Positions 1 through 5,219 of a DNA stretch of 7,944 bases are shown in pieces. This DNA comes from Saprospiraceae bacterium UBA2365. Its GTDB lineage: Bacteria; Bacteroidota; Bacteroidia; Chitinophagales; Saprospiraceae. Location of the stretch: assembly GCA_002344345.1 (NCBI GenBank), contig DDTL01000056.1, forward strand, positions 28,899 through 36,842, in the 5' to 3' direction. How positions within the stretch are numbered: the first letter of the stretch is position 1; each line of letters begins with the position of its first letter. A program made the translations under genes and the position numbers. A model generated the notes under the pieces. That model was not told the origin of the DNA, searched no databases, and saw nothing but the letters and a program-made list of their open reading frames with translations.

Positions 1-34
1 ACTTTACAAACTTTATGAACTTTATGAACTTTCA
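1..34. repeat. Short tandem repeat, 9-bp unit AACTTTATG
   Basis: The unit AACTTTATG occurs exactly at 9-17 and 18-26. It is followed by a partial copy (27-32) and preceded by a degenerate one. The array may continue to the left of the window. A related sequence lies in inverted orientation near the right end (7892-7905). No function can be assigned. Confidence 0.7.
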
Positions 35-275
35 ACTCCCCCAAAACACCTTTTTCGACATTTGAAAACAGGCATCCTGAGCATTATTGACGATCGGCTT
101 ATACGGGGTTTAAAAAAAAGAAATATAGATTGCTCAAATATAGGGATATTTCATGAAATACACATGATCATCCTGAAATTTTTATGGAGGACAAAAAGGG
201 ATATTTTGGAACAATATAGTTTTTGAATCGGTCGGAGATGCCCGTTACGGTGAAAGGTATCCTTTTATCTTTAAC

Positions 276-351
276 CCATTATACATCCGGGGTAGGATTC
301 CTCCTTACTTTTACCATTATACATCCGGGGCAGGGTTCCTCCCTACTTTCA
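276..351. repeat. Tandem direct repeat, two 38-bp copies
   Basis: Copy one (276-313) and copy two (314-351) are adjacent and differ at only a few positions. The shared core is CATTATACATCCGGGG, followed by an AGG-TTCCTCC-TACTTT block. The TTCCTCC segment resembles, in inverse orientation, the GGGAGGAA part of the repeats at 458-578. These copies may therefore belong to the same family of intergenic repeats. Confidence 0.75.
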
Positions 352-377
352 CCAAGAGTACAACCGAGAAAAGATTC

Positions 378-416
378 CTCCTTTCAGTCGGACTTGTCCT
401 GATCGACTAAAAGGAG
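378..416. repeat. Long imperfect hairpin (13-bp arms)
   Basis: The arms CTCCTTTCAGTCG (378-390) and CGACTAAAAGGAG (404-416) pair over 13 positions with one mismatch (C385 opposite A409), enclosing a 13-nt loop. There is no T-tract directly after it and no gene next to it, so it looks like a palindromic intergenic repeat and not a terminator. An alternative pairing, TCCTGAT (397-403) with ATCAGGA (417-423), overlaps it. Confidence 0.6.
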
Positions 417-457
417 CATCAGGAATGACATCATCCCCTTTACCACCATCGTAACGC

Positions 458-578
458 GTCATCCCGACCAACGGGAGGGATCTTTTTATCTTTTCCTCCA
501 ATTCGTCTTCCCGATCGCAGGGAGGAATCTTTTCACCCTTTCCGTAATCGTAATCCCGACCGCAGGGAGAGATCTTTT
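458..578. repeat. Three spaced copies of a 29-nt intergenic repeat
   Basis: Copies lie at 458-486, 505-533 and 550-578, with a start-to-start spacing of 47 and 45 bp. The shared core is TCCCGACCGCAGGGAG, followed by a nearly constant GATCTTTT or AATCTTTT. Each copy can fold through TCCC/GGGA. The units are too diverged, and their spacers too short and poorly conserved, for a CRISPR array. Sequences of this style are, to my knowledge, dispersed in many copies in Bacteroidota genomes. Function unknown. Confidence 0.65.
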
Positions 579-833
579 ACGCCTCTACCAGTACTGAAAC
601 CCATGTTCACGAATGGTACAATTCCGGCTGATGGAAAGAATCTTCAATAAGCTTTCCAAATGGGAGTATTTTTAGTTTAAACGATATATTTTATACTACC
701 CTTATAGATACCGCTGGTAAATTTACTGTAATGCCTCAATAATGACATAACCCATGAATGGATATATTGGCTGTAGGATAAAAAAAAGTTACATAAACTA
801 TTGATCAAACCAAAGAATAGAGATCATATCCAT

Positions 834-1298
834 TTACTCAAAGAATTCCTTGTATTCCAAATAGGATTGTTCCAGTTGCTGCACATAACTCAGAGCCTCA
901 TCCTGATCCGTTGCCTTTTCCAGTTGATCGACCAATTCCATGTGAGGTATCAGCCATTTGTGCAATTCTTCATGGCCTTTACCTCTCATGTTGCAACTGT
1001 TCAGAAGTTGACTGTTCTGTTCCCTGAGTTGTCCGGCGAGAGCCTTGTAATCCGTTTGCTTGTTCTGGAGATAATCCCTGACCAATGCAACACCATTCAG
1101 CAGATGGGGCCTCATTTCGCGGCTGACCACCCATTTCTGACCATTGTTCAATTCAAGGACAGCTGTACTGTCTGAATGCTGATGGTCAGTTTGTAATGCT
1201 TTCCCCGGGTCAGTGACCTGCTTATCAGGCTTTTTGTCAGTACAGCTGAACAAAAAAATACCGGATAAAACGACCAGGAGAATTTGAATTTTTTTCAT
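834..1298 (-). CDS. Small lipoprotein with Cys-x-Met / His motif, possibly metal-binding
   Basis: Encodes 154 residues. The N-terminus (MKKIQILLVVLSGIFLFSC) is a lipoprotein signal peptide with Cys19 as the lipid anchor, so the mature protein should sit on a membrane facing the periplasm. A polar, His-containing linker (about 20-45, including DHQH) precedes a predicted mostly helical domain (about 47-154). That domain contains a compact motif with Cys102, Met104, His109, His113, His119 and Met120 within SCNMRGKGHEELHKWLIPHM. I recall similar unnamed small proteins in other Bacteroidota but cannot name a family. Spacing of thiol, thioether and imidazole side chains suggests copper or another soft metal as ligand; this is inference. 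The gene stands alone, in the same orientation as the tRNA-Cys about 460 bp upstream. The start is supported by the signal peptide beginning exactly there. I see no clear promoter or ribosome-binding site. Confidence 0.85.
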   Translation of the reverse strand: MKKIQILLVVLSGIFLFSCTDKKPDKQVTDPGKALQTDHQHSDSTAVLELNNGQKWVVSREMRPHLLNGVALVRDYLQNKQTDYKALAGQLREQNSQLLNSCNMRGKGHEELHKWLIPHMELVDQLEKATDQDEALSYVQQLEQSYLEYKEFFE

Positions 1299-1543
1299 AT
1301 TTCTAAAATTTTTTTTTCAAACGAACATTTATTAAAACATCTTCTTTGAGTTGATTATTATTTAAGTCAAGCTTTAAAATCCATAAATGAGGAACAAAGG
1401 AACAACTTGTTATGACAAAACCTGCATAACTAAAACAAACGTCAGATCAATTTTTTTAAACAAACCTCTGAACCTTTTGGCTATCGCCAGTTTTTTTTTT
1501 GCCCTGCCTGCCTGAAAATAAATTCCCGGTCATTTCAGGGCAC

Positions 1544-1576
1544 AAAAAAACCTTCCCGATTTGCACCGGAAAGGTT
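1544..1576 (-). terminator. Duplicated copy of the tRNA-Cys terminator
   Basis: Same hairpin as at 1719-1750. The right arm 1566-1576 pairs with 1549-1559, with one internal mismatch and a loop-side mismatch at 1559. On the minus strand it is followed by a T-run (complement of 1544-1550). It would act as a second, back-up terminator for transcripts that read through the first. It also precedes the lipoprotein gene, whose expression would then depend on its own promoter. Confidence 0.6.
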
Positions 1577-1653
1577 CTGAAAGCTTGAGGTCGGTAGCGG
1601 ATTGATTTCATCGATCCGGTGGTGGGGGACGCGTACAAGCTTTCAGAACCTTT
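1570..1653. repeat. 18-bp perfect inverted repeat with internal hairpin
   Basis: Arms 1570-1587 (AAAGGTTCTGAAAGCTTG) and 1636-1653 are exact reverse complements, separated by 48 bp. Inside lies a second stem, CGGATTGAT (1599-1607) against ATCGATCCG (1611-1619), with a 3-nt loop and one G-T pair. The left arm is the natural spacer between tRNA 3' end and terminator. The right arm is an inverted copy of it. The central segment 1604-1635 has no counterpart elsewhere in the window. Confidence 0.8.
1588..1603 (-). pseudogene. tRNA-Cys 3' fragment (16 nt)
   Basis: On the minus strand this reads AATCCGCTACCGACCT, identical to the end of the intact tRNA-Cys (1762-1777): part of the T-stem, the 3' acceptor strand and the discriminator T. 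The rest of the tRNA is absent; upstream sequence is unrelated to a tRNA body. It cannot encode a functional tRNA. Confidence 0.75.
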
Positions 1654-1777
1654 TGACTATCGCCAGTTTTTTTGTGCCCTGCCTGCCTGAAAATAAATTC
1701 CCGGTCACTTCAGGCCACAAAAAAACCTTCCCGGTTGCACCGGAAAGGTTCTGAAAGCTTGAGGTCGGTAGCGGATT
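1646..1777. repeat. Direct repeat, copy 2 (overlaps functional tRNA-Cys)
   Basis: The 132-bp partner of 1470-1603, offset by about 175 bp. This copy contains the true end of the tRNA-Cys gene and its functional terminator, so it is presumably the original and the other the derivative. Confidence 0.85.
1719..1750 (-). terminator. Rho-independent terminator of tRNA-Cys
   Basis: On the minus strand, 11 bp after the tRNA, the arm AACCTTTCCGG (complement of 1740-1750) pairs with CCGGGAAGGTT (complement of 1724-1734). There is one mismatch and a 5-nt loop, and seven consecutive T (complement of 1719-1725) overlap the end of the stem. Position and form are those of an intrinsic terminator. Confidence 0.85.
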
Positions 1778-1832
1778 CGAACCGCTGTACGAGGTTTTGC
1801 AGACCTCTGCCTAGCCACTCGGCCAACCGACC
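1762..1832 (-). tRNA. tRNA-Cys (GCA)
   Basis: 71 nt, cloverleaf complete. The acceptor stem GGTCGGT pairs with ACCGACC, and the discriminator base is T, as expected for tRNA-Cys. The anticodon stem GAGGT/ACCTC encloses the loop CTGCAAA with anticodon GCA (complement of 1798-1800). The T-arm contains GGTTCGAATCC. The 3' CCA is not encoded and must be added after transcription. A Bacteroidota-type promoter lies just upstream and an intrinsic terminator just downstream, so it is transcribed alone. The last 16 nt are duplicated at 1588-1603. Confidence 0.97.
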
Positions 1833-1845
1833 TTTAAAAGGAATG

Positions 1846-1877
1846 CAAATATACAGGCATTTTTGAGATTACCCAAA
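1846..1877 (-). promoter_or_regulatory. Bacteroidota-type promoter of tRNA-Cys
   Basis: On the minus strand the -7 element TATATTTG (complement of 1846-1853) matches TAnnTTTG exactly. The -33 element TTTG (complement of 1874-1877) lies 20 bp further upstream. The -7 box ends 13 bp before the mature tRNA, leaving a very short leader. Confidence 0.75.
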
Positions 1878-2063
1878 AAATTGATCAAAGAGTTGTGAAA
1901 TATTCTGGTTTTATCCCTTTACAGAAATTGGAATACGCTTACAAATCATCAGTTATTCAACAATTAAAAACAGCATTTTTTCCTGTCTAACCTCATGTGC
2001 CTCCATTATTTTGGCAATAAGCTCATGCCCCGTCACCAAAAATGATTACTTTAGCCTGACTAA

Positions 2064-3491
2064 ATGTCCATCATGACTTCATTTGTGCTCAAAAAGGCTT
2101 TACTGATCATACCGTCGCTGGTCGCACTGTCTGTCATCGTGTTCTTTTTGAGCAAGATAGCACCCGGAGATCAGGTACAAATGTTCATGGCTGTCAGAGG
2201 AAGTCAAACCGACAGGCTCAGTTATCATCAACAGCAAAAAGTGTACTCGGAAGTGTACGAAGAACTTGGACTCAACAAAGCATTATTCTACATCAGCATC
2301 AAGCCTGCTTATTTTCCTGATACACTTTATAAAGTCATTCCTGCTTCAAAAAAAAATGTTATGAAAGCCTGGTTGAGGCATGATCAGGATTGGGAATGGA
2401 TCCAACTTGTTTTTGAAAATCATGAAGCATTGATCGGAGCTGCAGACTTTTTCAATGATCCTGAACTTGCATTCATTCTGACCCAAATCAAAACCATTCA
2501 CGCAACGGCTGATTTACAAAAAGCCAGACAACTGGCAATTGACCTAAAAAATTCAACTGAGAATAATGCTGTGAATGTTCCTCATAAAACGCGCGAACTA
2601 CTCAGTAATTACTTCATCAATTTCCTGCATGACCAGAAAAAAACTCAGAGGATCACCTCCGTTTTCCCTACATTACATTGGCATGGACTCAACAATCAAT
2701 ACCACCAATGGCTAAGCAAAGCCATCCGTTTGGATTTTGGGATTTCATTGACGGATGGTCAGCCGGTCAGTAAAAAAATTTCCATGGCTTTTATATGGAC
2801 TTTGAGCTATGTCATCTTCGCTTACCTGCTGAGCCTGTTTCTTGCCATTTCGCTCGGTTTATATACCGCATATCACCAAAATAAATGGCAGGACAAATTG
2901 ATCAGCACTTCCGGTTTTGTGCTCTATGCGGTACCACTGTTCTGGCTTGGCACGTTAGCCATCGTTTTCCTCACCACTGACATTTATGGCAAATGGCTGC
3001 ATATTTTTCCAGACATCGGGGTTGGTTCTGCTTATGAAAGTATGATCTGGATCGAAAAACTGGGTGAAGGATTGCCGCATCTCATCCTTCCTGCTCTGCT
3101 CCTGGGTATGCATGGCGCTGCTTCGGCTATCCGATTGGTAAGAAATACAGCAATCGTCGAGCTTAAAGCGGACTATATTGTGACAGCCAGGGCCAAAGGT
3201 ATTTCTGAAAGCAGGATGGTGTTTCGACACCTATTACCCAACACGCTATTACCCATCACTACGGCATTGATCGGTGGTTTTCCCGGTGCATTGGCCGGTT
3301 CAGTGGTGATCGAGGTGATCTTTAACATACCCGGAATGGGCAGATTGCTGTTCGATTCCATACGTCAGATGGACTGGCCGGTGGTTTTTGCCATGGTCAT
3401 GCTCCTGGGTGTATTTACGTTTATCATTTACCTGCTTGGAGACATCCTTTATGCCCGGATCAATCCAAAAATAAAATACCAATCTGCATGA
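2064..3491 (+). CDS. Peptide-type ABC transporter permease, DppB/OppB family, enlarged
   Basis: Inner-membrane permease subunit of a binding-protein-dependent ABC importer of the dipeptide/oligopeptide/nickel type (BPD_transp_1). TM1 is at about 12-31, ending in the family's APGD motif (33-36). Further hydrophobic segments are at about 242-268, 283-304, 338-356, 397-420 and 440-462. The EAA loop that docks the ATPase is clear at 364-392 (VELKADYIVTARAKGISESR...HLLP). The motif LDFGISLTDGQPV (223-235) is typical before TM2. At 475 residues it is about 135 longer than E. coli DppB (339). The excess lies in the periplasmic loop between TM1 and TM2, roughly 71-205, splitting the usual ELGL...QYxxWL stretch. 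The stop overlaps the next start by 4 bp (ATGA), implying translational coupling. No ATPase or binding protein is encoded nearby, so the substrate is unknown. ATG at 2073 is an alternative start; neither start has a strong ribosome-binding site. Confidence 0.93.
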   Translation: MSIMTSFVLKKALLIIPSLVALSVIVFFLSKIAPGDQVQMFMAVRGSQTDRLSYHQQQKVYSEVYEELGLNKALFYISIKPAYFPDTLYKVIPASKKNVMKAWLRHDQDWEWIQLVFENHEALIGAADFFNDPELAFILTQIKTIHATADLQKARQLAIDLKNSTENNAVNVPHKTRELLSNYFINFLHDQKKTQRITSVFPTLHWHGLNNQYHQWLSKAIRLDFGISLTDGQPVSKKISMAFIWTLSYVIFAYLLSLFLAISLGLYTAYHQNKWQDKLISTSGFVLYAVPLFWLGTLAIVFLTTDIYGKWLHIFPDIGVGSAYESMIWIEKLGEGLPHLILPALLLGMHGAASAIRLVRNTAIVELKADYIVTARAKGISESRMVFRHLLPNTLLPITTALIGGFPGALAGSVVIEVIFNIPGMGRLLFDSIRQMDWPVVFAMVMLLGVFTFIIYLLGDILYARINPKIKYQSA

Positions 3492-4630
3492 AAACCAGAC
3501 TTTCAAAAATATCCGTCAACGTATCTATCATGATCTTGATTTTTTTCGCGATATTGGCCATATTCGCCCCTTTTCTGGCCAATGATAAAGCGATCCTGTG
3601 CAAAGATGTTGATGGCCTTCATTTTCCTGTTGTGTCAGGACAAAAATGTGAGCAACCTGAATTCAGTTTACAACCGTTTTTGAAATATCATTATTCAGGC
3701 ATTGACCCTCAAAACGCTGCTTTTATTTCTCCACTGACTGATCAACATCTTCAGCCTGGTCAGCAAAGGCATTATTTAGGTACAGACCGCATCGGGCGGG
3801 ACGTGGCAGCCGGAATGATCCATGCTTCGCGCGTTGCCATCCTGACCGGAACCGGCTCCATGGTCATCGCCCTTTTGATCGGACTTTTGATCGGCCTGAC
3901 AGGAGCTTATTTTGGCAATGATCAGCTAAGCATTACTCGAAGAAGTGCGATGATTGGTTTACTGTCCATTTTTTTGGGTACATTTCTGGTATATTACCGG
4001 AAATATTTCTCCGGAAATTTCAGTCAGGTACTATTTACGCTATTGATATTTATGATGGGACTCGTGCTGGCTGACGGTGTTTTAAAAAGATTAAAACCTT
4101 TCAGGAAACGATTCAAACTACCTTTGGATATGATGTTTTCTTCCTTTATCGAAATATTCCAGTCTTTGCCAGCCAGTTTTCTGGTTTTAGTGTTGGTCAG
4201 TCTGTTCACGAAAGCATCGCTCTACAATGTCATTCTCATCATAGGTTTATTGAGGTGGCCGTCGATCGCCCGTTTTGCCCGTGCGGAAATGCTCAAAATC
4301 AAAGAACAGCGTTACATTGAAGCAGCGCGTGCCATCGGTATGAGTGACTTACGGATCATTGTCCGGCACGCTTTGCCGGCCGTGATGACTCCTGTGATCG
4401 TGGCAGTAGCCTTTGGTTTTTCTTCAAGCATCCTCCTCGAATCAGCCTTGTCATTTTTAGGCATCGGCTTGCCTGCAGATCATGTGAGTTTCGGTAGTTT
4501 ATTGAGTGAAGCCAGGAAAAACTATGAAGCCTGGTGGTTGGTTGTTTTTCCAGGATTTGCCATATTTTGTTTGGTTTTTGCGATGAATACTTTAGGTGAC
4601 CATGTAAGCAGGCTGATGGAAAGGAAATGA
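3488..4630 (+). CDS. Peptide-type ABC transporter permease, DppC/OppC family, with extra helices
   Basis: Second permease subunit, expected to pair with the upstream DppB-like protein as the transport channel. TM1 at about 12-31 ends in FAPFLA. LGTDRIGRDV (97-106) is the family signature. The EAA loop is at 267-297 (EMLKIKEQRYIEAARAIGMSD...HALP). LLESALSFLGIGLP (316-329) is also typical. At 380 residues it exceeds E. coli DppC (300) by about 80. There are two additions: a lengthened periplasmic segment (about 35-95, with Cys38 and Cys54) and an insertion at about 145-210. The second contains two extra hydrophobic stretches (154-170 and 181-197) and a basic linker, between GAYFGN and LPLDMMFSSF. 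The two additional helices keep the topology parity unchanged. The start overlaps the upstream stop by 4 bp. The operon ends here; the ATPase genes must be elsewhere. Confidence 0.93.
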   Translation: MKTRLSKISVNVSIMILIFFAILAIFAPFLANDKAILCKDVDGLHFPVVSGQKCEQPEFSLQPFLKYHYSGIDPQNAAFISPLTDQHLQPGQQRHYLGTDRIGRDVAAGMIHASRVAILTGTGSMVIALLIGLLIGLTGAYFGNDQLSITRRSAMIGLLSIFLGTFLVYYRKYFSGNFSQVLFTLLIFMMGLVLADGVLKRLKPFRKRFKLPLDMMFSSFIEIFQSLPASFLVLVLVSLFTKASLYNVILIIGLLRWPSIARFARAEMLKIKEQRYIEAARAIGMSDLRIIVRHALPAVMTPVIVAVAFGFSSSILLESALSFLGIGLPADHVSFGSLLSEARKNYEAWWLVVFPGFAIFCLVFAMNTLGDHVSRLMERK

Positions 4631-4658
4631 TAAAAAAATATCTCCGCCAGGCATAACA

Positions 4659-4689
4659 TTTGCTTTTTCTTCGTTTTCCCATAAATTTG
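4659..4689 (+). promoter_or_regulatory. Bacteroidota-type promoter (TTTG-N19-TAAATTTG)
   Basis: TTTG at 4659-4662 and TAAATTTG at 4682-4689 match both promoter elements with the canonical 19-bp spacing. A start near 4695 is predicted. There is no intact gene for about 520 bp downstream. It may once have driven the antitoxin that is now a remnant at 5007, or a small RNA, or may now drive the deiminase through a long leader. Confidence 0.55.
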
Positions 4690-4700
4690 CACAAATTTAT
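4681..4700. promoter_or_regulatory. Perfect palindrome overlapping the promoter, possible operator
   Basis: ATAAATTT (4681-4688) and AAATTTAT (4693-4700) are exact inverted arms around GCAC. The left arm covers the -7 element, so a bound dimeric protein would block initiation. AT-rich composition raises the odds of a chance palindrome. Confidence 0.35.
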
Positions 4701-4870
4701 ATCACAATTTAGCTCAGGTTGCAATATCTGCTTATCATTATTTATAAACGCGAATCAAGGGTTGAACCTACTTCCGGGTTTTTGTTTAGTTAAGTTCTGA
4801 TCCACAAGTTACACTCATTACGCTTTGCCTGAAAAAGGCTTGTTTTTAATCAATTCCTATCGGGTAAAAT

Positions 4871-4954
4871 TGTCCGAAGGACATAAACCTTAATAGCCCC
4901 GGGTGAAGCCCGGAGTATAGGATGTTTTTGTATTTACAACCCCAAAGTGGGTTG
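4871..4954. repeat. Intergenic repeat of three consecutive hairpins
   Basis: Hairpin 1: TGTCC-GAA-GGACA (4871-4883). Hairpin 2: CCGGG-TGAAG-CCCGG (4899-4913). Hairpin 3: CAACCC-6 nt-GGGTTG (4937-4954). The GGGTGAAGCCC and AACCCC...GGGTTGAA cores are, to my knowledge, recurring elements in Bacteroidota intergenic DNA, similar in style to REP sequences. None is followed by a T-tract that would make it a terminator. Confidence 0.7.
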
Positions 4955-5006
4955 AATGATTACGATCGATATTTTCAACCATTGATTCACATTATAAATT
5001 GACTAT

Positions 5007-5219
5007 ATGAAAAACTCAGAATACAACAAGAAATACCAACGCATGTAGAAGTTGCTATAACTGATGACTGCAAGAGGTAAATTAAATAAAGCTCAACACA
5101 AAGAGCTGGACGAAATTTCTGATGAAATAGCCAGTTTTGAAGAATCAAATTACCCTTTTCAAGCAGAAAATTTAAAGGAAATGATCGAATTGCTTATGTT
5201 TACTGAAAAAAATAAGCAG
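5007..5219 (+). pseudogene. Truncated HigA-like (HTH) antitoxin remnant
   Basis: Reading from ATG 5007 gives MKNSEYNKKYQRM, then in the same frame a TAG (5046-5048) and a TAA (5058-5060). The frame then runs open through MTARGKLNKAQHKELDEIS, FEESNYPF and LKEMIELLMFTEKNKQ. This matches the N-terminal part of HigA-type antitoxins, with the pattern ELDEIS...YE..HYPF...L.EMIEL.M, which normally leads straight into a helix-turn-helix beginning near KQKDLA. Here the sequence ends at KNKQ and the DNA-binding domain is missing; it is replaced by the signal peptide of the next gene. I see no partner toxin. With two nonsense codons and loss of the HTH it cannot act as an antitoxin. The family assignment is from memory of sequence patterns. 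Confidence 0.6.

Larger units (their letters stand above)
1..833. other. Gene-free intergenic region rich in degenerate repeats
   Basis: I see no credible coding region on either strand in these 833 bases. What can be recognised is the AACTTTATG array at the start, a 14-bp perfect palindrome TATTTCATGAAATA at 147-160, a 38-bp tandem duplication (276-351), a long hairpin (378-416) and three spaced copies of a 29-nt repeat (458-578). From 579 to 833 the sequence is AT-rich and I see nothing recognisable. The minus-strand lipoprotein gene ends at 834, so part of this stretch is its 3' flank. I could not find a strong terminator for it. Confidence 0.6.
1470..1603. repeat. Direct repeat, copy 1 (tRNA 3' end + terminator)
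   Basis: About 134 bp that match 1646-1777 with only a handful of differences: T-tract length, C/T changes near 1532 and 1559, and small indels. Read on the minus strand it contains the last 16 nt of tRNA-Cys, the short spacer, the terminator hairpin with its T-tract, and about 70 bp beyond. Homology stops inside the tRNA T-arm: the copy diverges after 1603, so this is a partial duplication and not a second tRNA gene. Confidence 0.85.
4631..5006. other. Intergenic region with promoter and three-hairpin repeat
   Basis: No coding region is apparent in 376 bases; all frames are interrupted by frequent stops. Recognisable elements are a promoter with an overlapping palindrome (4659-4700) and a block of three hairpins (4871-4954). 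The stretch 4701-4870 and the 50 bases before 5007 show nothing I can name. The two genes flanking it are therefore probably not one transcription unit. Confidence 0.65.

Noticed and set aside
458..578. CRISPR-like array of three 29-nt repeats
   Set aside because: Repeats differ at several positions, spacers are only 16-18 nt, and no cas genes are present. A dispersed intergenic repeat explains it better.
801..1175. Open frame of 124 codons on the plus strand
   Set aside because: It is antisense to the lipoprotein gene, which has a clear signal peptide and lipobox; this frame has no recognisable domain.
1456..1638. Open frame of 60 codons on the minus strand
   Set aside because: It runs through the tRNA 3' fragment, terminator hairpin and T-tract, so it is a by-product of the repeat.
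1672..1866. Open frame of 64 codons on the plus strand
   Set aside because: It lies antisense across the terminator, tRNA-Cys and its promoter.
2047..2054. TACTTTAG as a -7 element for the permease operon
   Set aside because: It has one mismatch to TAnnTTTG, and no -33 TTTG lies at the right distance. The operon promoter remains unidentified.
4827..4847. Terminator of the permease operon
   Set aside because: The stem is only 4 bp, the T-run is interrupted, and it lies about 200 bp past the last gene. It is too weak to list as a feature.
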